This document shows positions 26,198 through 34,649 of a stretch of DNA of 49,757 nt, in pieces. A program made the position numbers and the translations under genes. The stretch spans positions 1-49,757 of the forward strand of contig WFVD01000017.1 of NCBI GenBank assembly GCA_015491865.1. The letters are read 5' to 3'. Each line of letters begins with the position of its first letter. Positions within the stretch are counted from its first letter, which is position 1. The notes beneath the pieces are model-generated. The model was given only the letters and a program-made list of their open reading frames with translations, did no database searches and was not told the origin of the DNA. This DNA is from Gammaproteobacteria bacterium (lineage in GTDB: Bacteria; Pseudomonadota; Gammaproteobacteria; SZUA-140).

Positions 26198-27391
26198 ATG
26201 GCCTGTTCATACAACACACTATTAACCTGCTCTGCTCTGGTGCTCATCACCGCATCGTCCGCTCAGGCCCAGGTGATCGATTACAGTCAGCACCTGGATG
26301 TGGCAATAGCCTATAACAGCAACGCCTACCGTACCCCCGACGGCACCTACATCGACTGGGGGCAGGCGACCAATCCAGTCATCAATCCTAATATTCAATC
26401 CGGTTTCTTTATTCCGCTTAAATATAAGCTCGCCGGCTCATACCCCGTTAATAGTAGAACTGCGCTTAAGGGTGGGCTAGACCTTGGTGGAAAATTTTAT
26501 CTAGACTCCGACCTAACAAATGCTAATGAGAGAAAATATAAGCTCGACTTTGGCGCCGCACACACCATCTCAGGTAGCAAACGCCACACCAGCAGTATAG
26601 AGGGAACGCTCTTTATCAACTCCGTCGACAAAACCTACTACGACCGAGATACCGGGCTGGAGAAGACAGCCGGCATCACCGATGTTGCTGACCGCTATTC
26701 ATACCGTGGTAATGGAGCACAGCTTCGCTATAAAAATAGAACGAGTAAAATATTCAGATATAGTGGTGGAATCACCATCGGCTCGCGTGATTATACTGAT
26801 ACTATCGCCAATTCACAGATGGACTACAGCTTCACCACTCTCGACGCCGAGATCAACTACCAGCTCCTGAAAACCACTACTCTATCTGCCGGGATAGGGC
26901 GTGAGGTACAGGATTACGACGAACGGCCCTCGCGTAATCTGGCTGGGAGTCTTTTCGCAAGCAATCCAGCACTCGAATATACCTATCTAACAGTCGCTTT
27001 AGGTGTCCGGCACAAACTGACCGATCACTGGTCACTTTACGGGTCGTATAAAAATGTTGATCGTAGTGATGGCTGGGTGCATTACAACGACTATACTGCA
27101 CATAAACTCAAGATTCGTGCTGTCCATAAGCGTGATAACATTAAAACCAGGCTCTCCGTCAGCACACAAATTCGTGACTATCCAAATGCACTCGCGTTTG
27201 ACAAGCCTATCAGTGGCGTCAACGTTAACAACACTTATGATACATTGTCATGGTCTCTCTCCAGAGAGCTCAAGCAGACCAGAAACCGCTCTTTATGGGG
27301 TAAGGTTGCCTATAATAGTATCGACACCAACGACCTGAGATATAACTATGATCGATATATCATCAGCGCAGGATATAAATGGCGGTATTAA
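26198..27391 (+). CDS. Outer-membrane beta-barrel protein
   Basis: 397 residues with a signal peptide (LTCSALVLITASSAQAQ). The mature chain alternates polar and aromatic residues in strand-length stretches (LDVAIAYNSNAYR, GGLDLGGKFYLDS, TLDAEINYQLL, LTVALGVRHKL). It ends YIISAGYKWRY, the usual aromatic-terminated last strand. I do not recognise the specific family. AAGGAG lies eight bases before the ATG, and the gene is 15 bases after the TPR gene, making it the fourth gene of this cassette. Confidence 0.82.
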   Translation: MACSYNTLLTCSALVLITASSAQAQVIDYSQHLDVAIAYNSNAYRTPDGTYIDWGQATNPVINPNIQSGFFIPLKYKLAGSYPVNSRTALKGGLDLGGKFYLDSDLTNANERKYKLDFGAAHTISGSKRHTSSIEGTLFINSVDKTYYDRDTGLEKTAGITDVADRYSYRGNGAQLRYKNRTSKIFRYSGGITIGSRDYTDTIANSQMDYSFTTLDAEINYQLLKTTTLSAGIGREVQDYDERPSRNLAGSLFASNPALEYTYLTVALGVRHKLTDHWSLYGSYKNVDRSDGWVHYNDYTAHKLKIRAVHKRDNIKTRLSVSTQIRDYPNALAFDKPISGVNVNNTYDTLSWSLSRELKQTRNRSLWGKVAYNSIDTNDLRYNYDRYIISAGYKWRY

Positions 27392-27486
27392 TCGCCAACG
27401 CCGCTCGTTCACGCGCTCCTAAGGCCCACTGCTCTCCATTGGTGCTACTATATAGTCATCCTGCAACAATAGTTGAGAGTTAATTG

Positions 27487-27939
27487 ATGAAGATCTGGGT
27501 CGATGCTGATGCCTGCCCAGTGGTGATTAAGGAGATCCTTTTTCGAGCCGCTGAGCGCGCAAAAATAGAGATGACGCTGGTTGCCAACCAGCCTATTCGT
27601 ACCCCATCGTCACACTTTGTTAAGATGCTACAGGTTCCACAGGGGTTTGATGTGGCGGATAATGAGATTGTGAGACGGGTAGCGGCAGGTGATCTTGTGA
27701 TCACCAGCGACATTCCACTCGCAGACGAGGTGATTGAAAAGGGTGGGCACGCCCTCAGCCCACGGGGCGAACGCTTTACTCCAGACAGTATAAAAGCTCG
27801 CCTTAATATGCGAGATTTCATGGAGACAATGAGAGGCAGCGGTGTCGATACCAGCGGCGGGCCACCCCCACTCAGCCAGAGTGATCGCATGGCATTTGCT
27901 AATCATCTGGACAGGCTTTTGACGATAAACAGGAAATAG
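27487..27939 (+). CDS. YaiI/YqxD family protein (DUF188)
   Basis: 150 residues. [18 protein letters not shown] with the paired acidic residues, the central [20 protein letters not shown], and [17 protein letters not shown] are the DUF188 (UPF0178) signatures, a PIN-like nuclease fold without proven activity. The ATG at 27487 is preferred to a TTG one codon earlier. A CBS gene and yheU follow on the same strand with short gaps. Confidence 0.92.
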   Translation: MKIWVDADACPVVIKEILFRAAERAKIEMTLVANQPIRTPSSHFVKMLQVPQGFDVADNEIVRRVAAGDLVITSDIPLADEVIEKGGHALSPRGERFTPDSIKARLNMRDFMETMRGSGVDTSGGPPPLSQSDRMAFANHLDRLLTINRK

Positions 27940-27954
27940 GTGCGGTAGATAATC

Positions 27955-28386
27955 ATGACAGTCGATACCATCATGAGTCGCAATATTGTTACCGTTGAAA
28001 TGGATGACTCATTAAAAGTGGTCAAAGAGATTTTCGACAACACACGCTTTCATCACCTGCTGGTTGTTGAAGCGGGTAAACTCATCGGTATCGTCTCAGA
28101 CCGGGACCTGTTAAAATCATTAAGCCCAAGAATCGGCACCTCATCAGAAACCGCACAGGACATTAGCAGCCTCAACAAAAAGGTGCATCAGATCATGACC
28201 CGAAATCCGATATCACTCACTAGCGGCGCGGGCATCTTCGATGCGATCACCACCTTCAACCGCAACAACATCTCATGCCTGCCGGTAATTAACGAACAAC
28301 AGCAGCCGCTTGGCATCCTCAGCTGGCGAGATATCCTGAAGACAATTGAGCAGAATTGGGAAGCGCGCAGCAATCCCAGAAGCTAA
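27955..28386 (+). CDS. CBS-domain pair protein
   Basis: 143 residues made almost wholly of two CBS domains: residues 3-60 (DTIMSRNIVTVEMDDSLK to LIGIVSDRDLLKSL) and 78-138 (VHQIMTRNPISLTS to PLGILSWRDILKTI). A stand-alone CBS pair usually binds adenine nucleotides and regulates a partner. It is unrelated in detail to the longer CBS protein at 11095-11745. Fifteen bases after the YaiI gene. Confidence 0.9.
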   Translation: MTVDTIMSRNIVTVEMDDSLKVVKEIFDNTRFHHLLVVEAGKLIGIVSDRDLLKSLSPRIGTSSETAQDISSLNKKVHQIMTRNPISLTSGAGIFDAITTFNRNNISCLPVINEQQQPLGILSWRDILKTIEQNWEARSNPRS

Positions 28387-28442
28387 TGCCCCCTGCAGTT
28401 AAGCCCGTTAACCTCATCTCTTCACAGCCATACGACAATAAG

Positions 28443-28670
28443 ATGCTGATCCCATTCGAACAACTTAGCACCGATGCATTATGTGCGCTTATTGAAGATT
28501 TCGTCACCCGAAACGGAACCGATTACGGTAACACTGAGGCTTCACTGGAAACCAAAACCGACCAGATCATGCGACAGCTTAAGCGTGGCGAGGTGGTGAT
28601 TGCTTATAATCACGATGAGAACTCCTGTAACATCATCACCAGAGAGGAGGCGCGCGCAACGCCTGCATAA
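28443..28670 (+). CDS. yheU: YheU family protein (UPF0270)
   Basis: 75 residues, small conserved gammaproteobacterial protein of unknown function. IPFEQLSTDALCALIEDFVT followed by RNGTDYG and MRQLKRGEVVIAYNHD are diagnostic. The family begins with M-hydrophobic-IP, so I start at ATG 28443, not at the ATG at 28386 that overlaps the CBS stop. The ribosome site is weak, so coupling to the CBS gene through the upstream ATG remains possible. Confidence 0.88.
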   Translation: MLIPFEQLSTDALCALIEDFVTRNGTDYGNTEASLETKTDQIMRQLKRGEVVIAYNHDENSCNIITREEARATPA

Positions 28671-28674
28671 TAAA

Positions 28675-28703
28675 AAAGGCGCTCAACTTCATTAAGCACC
28701 TTT
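28675..28703. terminator. Possible bidirectional terminator between convergent genes
   Basis: AAAGGcGCT and AGCaCCTTT form an imperfect hairpin (one mismatch) flanked by A-rich sequence on the left. It lies between yheU and the convergent sulfide:quinone oxidoreductase gene. A second hairpin, ATAGCG-CTGT-CGCTAT, sits at 28708-28723. Confidence 0.35.
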
Positions 28704-28730
28704 CTAGATAGCGCTGTCGCTATAGTCAGA

Positions 28731-29936
28731 CTAGCTACCCCCTATATTCAGATCGCCCCCCTTCAGCAGCACATCCCAGTAAAATTTGGGTAGTGCATAT
28801 CGCTTCAGGTAGTACATGCTGCGGCGTTCACGCCCCTGATCAAATGGGAAAGTCTCCTTAGGTAACATATTATAATCAAACTCGGCCAGTACCAGCTTGC
28901 CATAACCGGTCACCAGTGGGCATGAGGCGTAGCCATCGTATGCCGCCTTGCCGACCTGATCCTTGATCGCGGCAACAACATTGCTAGCCACCACCGGGGT
29001 CTGCCCCTTAATAGCCGCTGCTGTCTTGGAGTTGGGTGTGTTGGTGCAGTCACCGAGGCCAAAGATGTTGGCATATTTCTTATGCTGTAAGGTGTGTAGA
29101 TCAACATCAACCCAACCACCACCATCACTGATCGCGCTACCTTTCAGAAAGTCCGGTGCGCTCATCGGCGGAGTCACATGGATCATGTCATATTTAATGA
29201 CCTCCTCCTCACCACCTTTATCGAACACAGCCTCCTTTGTCTCTGCGCGGATCTCAACCAGCTTAGTCTGGTAGCGCATATCAAGCTCCTTACGGGCGAT
29301 CACCTGATTCAATGCATCTGCATATTTCTTCACGGGAAAGATGCCGGCTGCGGCAGAACAGAAAATCAGTTTACTGTTGGCTCGCACGCCCGACTTACGT
29401 AAGGCGTCATCCGCAAGGTAGAGGATCTTCTGTGCTGCGCCCGGGCACTTAAATGGTGGCGGTGGCTGGGTAAACAGAGCGGCCCCCCCCTTAAAGTCCT
29501 GCAGTGCCTGCCAGGTTTTTGGGGCCTGTTGATAGTCGTAGTTACTGACAACGCCACCCTTGCCGAGATTCTCTTTCAGACCGGGGATAGCATCCCAGTC
29601 GATTTTGATGCCTGCCGCGACGATCAGGAAATCGTAACCTAGCTGATCACCCGAGGTGAGCGTTAATGCATTGCTCTCTGGCGATACATCACGCACACCA
29701 TCTTTAATCCATTTCACCCCTTTAGGGATAACTGAACTCATGCTGCGGGCAGTCTTGGCCGCGTTAATCACCCCCGCCCCTACCAGAGTCCAGCCCGGCT
29801 GGTAATAGTGTGTATCAGCAGGTTCAACGATTGCGATATCGAGTGCTTCCATCTCTTTCAGCAGATGCGCTGCTACTGCGATCCCACCTGTGCCACCGCC
29901 AATAACAACAACCTTATGATGTCTTCCTTCAGTCAT
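28731..29936 (-). CDS. sqr: Sulfide:quinone oxidoreductase (type II-like)
   Basis: Oxidises sulfide at the membrane surface and passes electrons to quinone. 401 residues. The FAD motif is VVIGGGTGGIAVA at 10-22, and the segment HYYQPGWTLVGAG is typical of SQR. C164 in KCPGAAQK and C339 in SCPLVTGYGK correspond to the redox cysteine pair of the mitochondrial/type II enzymes. A second nucleotide-like segment and FGLGDCTNTPNSKTAAA bind the flavin end. No signal peptide; monotopic attachment is usual. GGGGAG precedes the ATG at 29936. Supports a sulfide-using organism. Stand-alone gene. Confidence 0.88.
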   Translation of the reverse strand: MTEGRHHKVVVIGGGTGGIAVAAHLLKEMEALDIAIVEPADTHYYQPGWTLVGAGVINAAKTARSMSSVIPKGVKWIKDGVRDVSPESNALTLTSGDQLGYDFLIVAAGIKIDWDAIPGLKENLGKGGVVSNYDYQQAPKTWQALQDFKGGAALFTQPPPPFKCPGAAQKILYLADDALRKSGVRANSKLIFCSAAAGIFPVKKYADALNQVIARKELDMRYQTKLVEIRAETKEAVFDKGGEEEVIKYDMIHVTPPMSAPDFLKGSAISDGGGWVDVDLHTLQHKKYANIFGLGDCTNTPNSKTAAAIKGQTPVVASNVVAAIKDQVGKAAYDGYASCPLVTGYGKLVLAEFDYNMLPKETFPFDQGRERRSMYYLKRYALPKFYWDVLLKGGDLNIGGS

Positions 29937-30187
29937 GATCTCCCCTCTGTATTTATCGCCCAATATTTCAGTTTTACTACTGCAGTATGATACAAAAAAT
30001 GTGCGCTAAGATCTCGCTACAATACCAGCAAAAAAGAAAACTATCCTCTTATGGAACCCCCTATAACCCTACACAGGAAGGGAGAAGCACAAACAAATAA
30101 TAAGGTAGTTATTATATTCTACCGTAACTAATCAAAACAGCGACATTAATACTGGAGAATGACTCTTCTGTTCAGGCCTACCTTCTG

Positions 30188-30217
30188 TAGCGTTATCCTG
30201 GTAATTCCAGAACGCTA
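30188..30217. repeat. Inverted repeat overlapping the stop of the barrel gene
   Basis: TAGCGTT (30188-30194) and AACGCTA (30211-30217) enclose CTGG-TAATT-CCAG. The stop codon of the gene at 30215-30769 lies in one arm. No T-run follows on the minus strand, so it may stabilise the mRNA end rather than terminate. Confidence 0.4.
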
Positions 30218-30769
30218 GAAGTGATAAATCAATCCGATATTCACGTTCAGAATATCCTCATTCTGAGGCGCGTTATTTGAAAAACTGGCATCGACTGAAA
30301 ACTGCTGAATCGCAAAACGTGCGGCGAGATCTCGGCCAATATCATAATCCAGCCCCACACCCCAGAAAACATCCACGCTGGAGTCATTCAAACTGCCAAC
30401 GCTATAGTCCCAGCTTGCAAGCCCTAACTGCCCAAAGGCACTGACTTCGTTTGAAAGAGCGACATCAGCAACCACACTGCCATAGATAGCACTCGCCTCA
30501 CTGCGGGTCGAAAAGTTGCCGACATCACCAAAATCAGCCATTCCAAGTTCAATGGCGAGCAGCTCATTGAGTGCCAGCCCAGCAAAAATAGAGAATGATG
30601 GCGAGCTATCATTGGCCAGATCATAATCGGCGCTACCAAGGCTCACGCCAACATACGGAGTACTGATGCCACTCACCTGACTGTGACTGACAACGATATC
30701 AGACGAGGCTGAGGTGAGCGGGGAGATCAGCAGCATAACGGCCAGTACAATGGGGTTTATTATTCTCAT
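30215..30769 (-). CDS. Small outer-membrane beta-barrel protein (OmpA-like barrel)
   Basis: 184 residues with signal peptide (AVMLLISPLTSASS). The mature part has about eight strand-like segments (TPYVGVSLGSADYDL, FSIFAGLALNELLAIELG, EVSAFGQLGLASWDY, VFWGVGLDYDIG) and ends in VNIGLIYHF, with the C-terminal Phe that BAM recognises. Such eight-stranded barrels are common; no specific function can be given. Its start is five bases after the lpoB stop, so it is probably in the same transcript. Confidence 0.82.
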   Translation of the reverse strand: MRIINPIVLAVMLLISPLTSASSDIVVSHSQVSGISTPYVGVSLGSADYDLANDSSPSFSIFAGLALNELLAIELGMADFGDVGNFSTRSEASAIYGSVVADVALSNEVSAFGQLGLASWDYSVGSLNDSSVDVFWGVGLDYDIGRDLAARFAIQQFSVDASFSNNAPQNEDILNVNIGLIYHF

Positions 30770-30774
30770 AGCGG

Positions 30775-31386
30775 CTACCGTCCAAAGAGCGATTTTTCAC
30801 GCGTTTTACGGATCTCTTTTTCATCCGACCATTCAATGATGCCACTCTCAAGGTGCATCACTTTCAGGGTGAATTTATAATAGACATCCTTCACATCACC
30901 ACTCTTTTTCACGATGCTGCTGAGGTTGCCGTACATCATATACTCTGCGCCAATCTGGCGCCCGATCTGTGCAGCACTGTTACGATTAACCATGCCACCC
31001 CGGTTCTGAAATGCAAGCTGTTCACGTACATCGGCAACCTTTGTCATATCAACAAAACGAAATTTACCCGAACGCAAAAGCCGGGTAGTGATCGTATCGG
31101 TAATTGATTCTGTATCGATATGCTCTGTCGTTTTGTTCTTTATCCTGTCGACAAACATTACGGGGCGACGCTCTCTGGTCACCTCCACAATGGGTGGAAA
31201 GGTTAAGAGTGAGTCGACCATCTTGGCTGCGATCTGCTGCAGGTCGGTAGAGCCGAAGTCAATGGTAGTGGTCTCCACTTCGGTGGCGTCCTGATAGGCA
31301 ACCTTGTTTGAGCACCCCTGTAACAGTAACAGCGAACCTGTCAGCAATGTTAACCCAATAACAGCCCCGTTTTTTTTCATCAACAT
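30775..31386 (-). CDS. lpoB: Outer-membrane lipoprotein LpoB, activator of penicillin-binding protein 1b
   Basis: LpoB stimulates the synthase PBP1B from the outer membrane. The lipobox is LLQGC. The mature domain has RRPVMFVDRIKNKTTEHIDT, the central LLRSGKFRFVDMTKVADVRE, AAQIGRQIGAEYMMYGNLSS and LESGIIEWSDEKEIRK, all standard for LpoB (YcfM). 203 residues. There are two close ATGs (31386 and 31380); AGGGG favours the first. It follows the YcfL lipoprotein immediately, as in E. coli. With lpoA at 3411, both activators are in this window. Confidence 0.93.
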   Translation of the reverse strand: MLMKKNGAVIGLTLLTGSLLLLQGCSNKVAYQDATEVETTTIDFGSTDLQQIAAKMVDSLLTFPPIVEVTRERRPVMFVDRIKNKTTEHIDTESITDTITTRLLRSGKFRFVDMTKVADVREQLAFQNRGGMVNRNSAAQIGRQIGAEYMMYGNLSSIVKKSGDVKDVYYKFTLKVMHLESGIIEWSDEKEIRKTREKSLFGR

Positions 31387-31800
31387 TTATTGCCCCTTCA
31401 CATTTAATCGATAGCTCTTTACGGAACCATTGGGCGCCACTCCGCGCACCGAGACACTTTGAGCGCCATGCAGATTGACTGGAGTCCATGCATCTGTTTC
31501 AGCTTCCACTTCAAACCCATCGGCATCAAACCAGCTAAAACGGTATGCCAGCGATTTATCTCGACCGGTGAGATTGGTCAACGTCAGGTTTACTTCAAGC
31601 AGGCCACCCACTTCACGGCCGCGCATCTCTGAAATCGTGATTTTTTTTGCAAGCGCGTCGTTGTGTATCAATAGGTGTTTTGTGAGATCTGCGTCATCCG
31701 GCTTACCAATCGCTTCAATTCCAGAGGTACTGCAGCCGCTTAAGATTGTGACCAGCAGCAGTGGCGCCAGTAACCGAATAAGACAGTGATGGTTCTTCAT
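31387..31800 (-). CDS. YcfL family lipoprotein (DUF1425)
   Basis: 137 residues, lipobox ILSGC after a hydrophobic signal. The mature domain is an Ig-like sandwich: GGLLEVNLTLTNLTGRDKSL, YRFSWFDADGFEVE and WTPVNLHGAQSVSVRGVAPN are the DUF1425 signature. Function unknown, but it is a constant neighbour of LpoB. Its stop touches the lpoB start. Confidence 0.9.
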   Translation of the reverse strand: MKNHHCLIRLLAPLLLVTILSGCSTSGIEAIGKPDDADLTKHLLIHNDALAKKITISEMRGREVGGLLEVNLTLTNLTGRDKSLAYRFSWFDADGFEVEAETDAWTPVNLHGAQSVSVRGVAPNGSVKSYRLNVKGQ

Positions 31801-31842
31801 GCCAACTCCCAGTACCTGAATATCGCTAGAATTGAATCCATT

Positions 31843-33246
31843 CTATATTGTTATCGTACGCGCATGCAATTGCCCACTCACCGCAATCACATGCACTATC
31901 GTGATGCGCCCAGGCCGCACATCGACTGTGATCGCCTTGCTCTGAACACCGTTTCGCAACGTCAGCCGCTGCTTGCCTGCACTGACCGTCGCATCCAGCA
32001 GCTGCACCTCAGCAGGTAACGTCAGCCAGCTGCGTAGATCCGCACGATTCAATAACAGCTGACCAATACCAGCTAAAATACCAAATGTGCTATTCATCTG
32101 ATTATCTTTCAACTGCTCGCGCGCGATCGCACGCAACCCCTGCCTGACGATCATCCCCGCTAGCTGCTCCTCCAGCGCTCTGGCTGCCATGGCAGCAGGC
32201 TCCGCAATCGTCTCGGTCTCTCCCAGACGCCTGCCTGACAGCCCGACCACCAGCGGGCGGTTCGGGCTGGCGCGGTCAAAATAGGTGGGAAAGACCAGAT
32301 TATTGGGCACGCCACGCAGGTCAACAACAATGTTAACCTCGTGCTTCTCTGGCACATACCCTTGCTCGTAGAGCACGACCAATTTGCCCTCATCTTTTGC
32401 AGGACGCGCCATGCCCTCTCTGACCTCTGCCTGGCCGAATCGTTCAAGATCCTCTTCCATACCCAGCATACGGGCAAGACGCACTACATCCTGGCGCAGG
32501 TAGTGGTTAGCAGGGTAAATTTCTAACGCCTTTTTATAGTCGATATAGGCATCGTTATATTCGCCATTAATTTCATAGATCAAACCTGAGAGATAAAATG
32601 AATAGCTATTCTGAATTGCATTTTTTACCTTTGAGGATAAACGAGTCAATGAAGAGAACTTCCGCCTGTAACTTGGATTCTGTCGCAGGATCATCGTTTC
32701 TTCAGCACTCTCCTGCGCTGTTGCCCTCTCCACCTCATCTTCATTCGCCTGCAGTGCCAGCTGCTGCTCCAGGTTTGCACGACGCGCTTCAACACCTGCT
32801 GCCTCAAGGTTATCTGCCCATAGATAATTAAGTGCCTGAAAACTGTGCACAAAGATCCGCTCATAGGCACTGCCCGCATAGGGAATAGCGTTCTCATTCA
32901 ACAACACAGCCCCAGTCTTACCCGCCGCACCAGTAGCAGAAATTTTTGCGGCCTCTTCTTTAGCCTCAAATTCGGTTAAAACCTGCTTAAAGTCCTGAAT
33001 GCTCGCGTCGGTATCCCCCGCAATCTGGGCAATACGTCCGCGCTCCATCAAATAGAGCATCCTGTCCGGGCCCAGGCTCTTTTTCTCCAGAGCCTTACGC
33101 GCGGTAGCAAAATCACCAACTGCTATCTGCTGCTTAATTTCTGCTACCTGGGAGGGGTACGGGCTAAACAGCGAATTAGTGGCACAGCCACTCAATAGCG
33201 CCATACAGCTCATAACAAGCCACCGCATTGATTTTTTCAGCCCCAT
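31843..33246 (-). CDS. COG3014 family outer-membrane lipoprotein
   Basis: 467 residues with lipobox LLSGC (Cys about 21). TPR-like helices at residues about 35-80 and 210-250 (YSFYLSGLIYEINGEYNDAY) lead to a C-terminal domain (KLVVLYEQGYVPEKHEVNIV, FPTYFDRA, ALEEQLAGMIVRQGLRAIAR). This is the COG3014 family commonly encoded next to YcfL and LpoB; it may assist peptidoglycan synthases. First gene of the COG3014-YcfL-LpoB-barrel run and divergent from the TIR gene. Confidence 0.88.
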   Translation of the reverse strand: MGLKKSMRWLVMSCMALLSGCATNSLFSPYPSQVAEIKQQIAVGDFATARKALEKKSLGPDRMLYLMERGRIAQIAGDTDASIQDFKQVLTEFEAKEEAAKISATGAAGKTGAVLLNENAIPYAGSAYERIFVHSFQALNYLWADNLEAAGVEARRANLEQQLALQANEDEVERATAQESAEETMILRQNPSYRRKFSSLTRLSSKVKNAIQNSYSFYLSGLIYEINGEYNDAYIDYKKALEIYPANHYLRQDVVRLARMLGMEEDLERFGQAEVREGMARPAKDEGKLVVLYEQGYVPEKHEVNIVVDLRGVPNNLVFPTYFDRASPNRPLVVGLSGRRLGETETIAEPAAMAARALEEQLAGMIVRQGLRAIAREQLKDNQMNSTFGILAGIGQLLLNRADLRSWLTLPAEVQLLDATVSAGKQRLTLRNGVQSKAITVDVRPGRITIVHVIAVSGQLHARTITI

Positions 33247-33386
33247 TAAACCCTCTGTTTACCTAACACCTGACTAGCAGCAGTCCATCTCTCTGGCGCA
33301 GAAACGCGCCCACTCACCGCAACTATATTGATATATACCGGCTTTAGGGGTATAAAAACAAGCAACCAAATCACGGATATTTTGTC

Positions 33387-34415
33387 ATGCACCGGATCTT
33401 TATCAATTATCGCCGCGAAGACGCTGAAGGGTACGCGATTATCCTGCAGGACCGTCTCGCCAAACACTTCGGTGAAAAGCAGTTATTCATGGATGTGGAT
33501 AACATTGAACCCGGTGCTGATTTTATGAAGGCAATCGAAAAAAGCCTCTCTTGCTGCGAGGTCATACTGGTATTAATCGGCGCTCGCTGGCTTGATGCTA
33601 AAGATGAAGCGGGCAACCGCCGTCTGGATAACAGTAACGATCTGCTTCGAATTGAGATTGAGACGGCATTGAAGAGCAATGCACGTGTCATTCCAGTTCT
33701 ATTACATGGCACCGTGATGCCCACAGCTGACAACCTGCCTGACTCACTGGCACCACTGACCCGCCTCCATGCCATCGAAATCAGTAGCAGTCGTCGCGAT
33801 TATGATATTGAGCGATTAATCACCACCCTTGAGAAGATGCCGGGGCTATCGCCAGTGAATCAACCCGAGGCGTCCAGTGAGAGTACAGCCGTGGCGCCAG
33901 ACACCCCGCCAGCGCCTAAAAGCAAGGCTTTCAAGCACGGTTTAACCGGTGCCGGTATCGCCATAGCACTCCTGATCACCCTGTCAATTTATGATAGTGA
34001 AGAGGCACTACAATCTGTCGCCGTCGCAACGATGCCAGATACACCGTCAACCACCTCTACGCCTCTCGCTGCCGTTAGTAATCAGACTTCTGTTGCCGTA
34101 GAAAATGAAACACAACAACTGCCTGCCACGATCAATCTAAGCGGCACCTGGTTTGATGATGGCGGTACCCAGTTTGAAGCAACGCAAAAAGGCAATCTCT
34201 TCATTGCGACAGGCTTCAACCTCTTCGGCATGGCAACTAAACAGATCCACGGCCGGGTCGAGGGCAATACGCTCTACTTTACATTACAGGACGGCTTTGT
34301 TGAAACCGATGGGGTCGGCACGCTCAACGAAGATGGCGAACACCTCGATTACACACTGACTCAGGGAAACTTTAGTGAAACAGGCCAGCTACACCTTAAC
34401 CATACTCGTAACTAG
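33387..34415 (+). CDS. TIR-domain protein with one membrane helix and a C-terminal beta domain
   Basis: 342 residues. An N-terminal TIR domain (1-145) opens RIFINYRREDAEGYA and has FMDVDNIEPGADF. The putative NADase glutamate is E90 in NDLLRIEIETAL, the place of SARM1 E642. A proline-rich linker leads to one membrane helix (about 185-203) and a low-complexity Ser/Thr spacer. The C-terminal domain (about 248-342) starts LSGTWFDDGGTQFEATQKG and looks like a small lipocalin-type barrel. The predicted topology puts TIR in the cytoplasm and the barrel in the periplasm. It is divergent from the COG3014/LpoB block. A role in defence or envelope sensing is inferred, not shown. Confidence 0.85.
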   Translation: MHRIFINYRREDAEGYAIILQDRLAKHFGEKQLFMDVDNIEPGADFMKAIEKSLSCCEVILVLIGARWLDAKDEAGNRRLDNSNDLLRIEIETALKSNARVIPVLLHGTVMPTADNLPDSLAPLTRLHAIEISSSRRDYDIERLITTLEKMPGLSPVNQPEASSESTAVAPDTPPAPKSKAFKHGLTGAGIAIALLITLSIYDSEEALQSVAVATMPDTPSTTSTPLAAVSNQTSVAVENETQQLPATINLSGTWFDDGGTQFEATQKGNLFIATGFNLFGMATKQIHGRVEGNTLYFTLQDGFVETDGVGTLNEDGEHLDYTLTQGNFSETGQLHLNHTRN

Positions 34416-34464
34416 TGCATTGGCAAACCAGCACCGGGGAACCTCTGATATAATTGCCTTATCT

Positions 34465-34582
34465 CTCATTGCGAGCAAAGTGTAACGGAGTGGAAATCCA
34501 GATCCTTCTGGGCCGCAATCTCGACACGAGACAGACCGCTGTTAAGCGATGACTTCGCTGCCTCACGCCTCGCCATGACAAT
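34465..34582. repeat. Imperfect long inverted repeat, REP/MITE-like
   Basis: TCATTGCGAG (34466-34475) is mirrored by CTCGCCATGA (34569-34578), nine of ten pairing, with weaker complementarity inside. A perfect hairpin CCAGA-TCCT-TCTGG is at 34498-34511. CATTGCGAG ends of this kind occur in families of dispersed bacterial palindromes. It sits between the TIR gene and the response regulator. Confidence 0.5.
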
Positions 34583-34649
34583 TTAATCAGAGATCTCTTA
34601 ATTAAAACAGCGCCAACTCTTTTCTTTGCTTAAGGAGGCATCAAATAAG

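Noticed and set aside
34582..34602. TTTAAT and CTTAAT near the response-regulator gene as a PmrA-type autoregulatory box
   Set aside because: The spacing is 15 bases between starts, not 11, so it does not fit the site found at 41568-41595.
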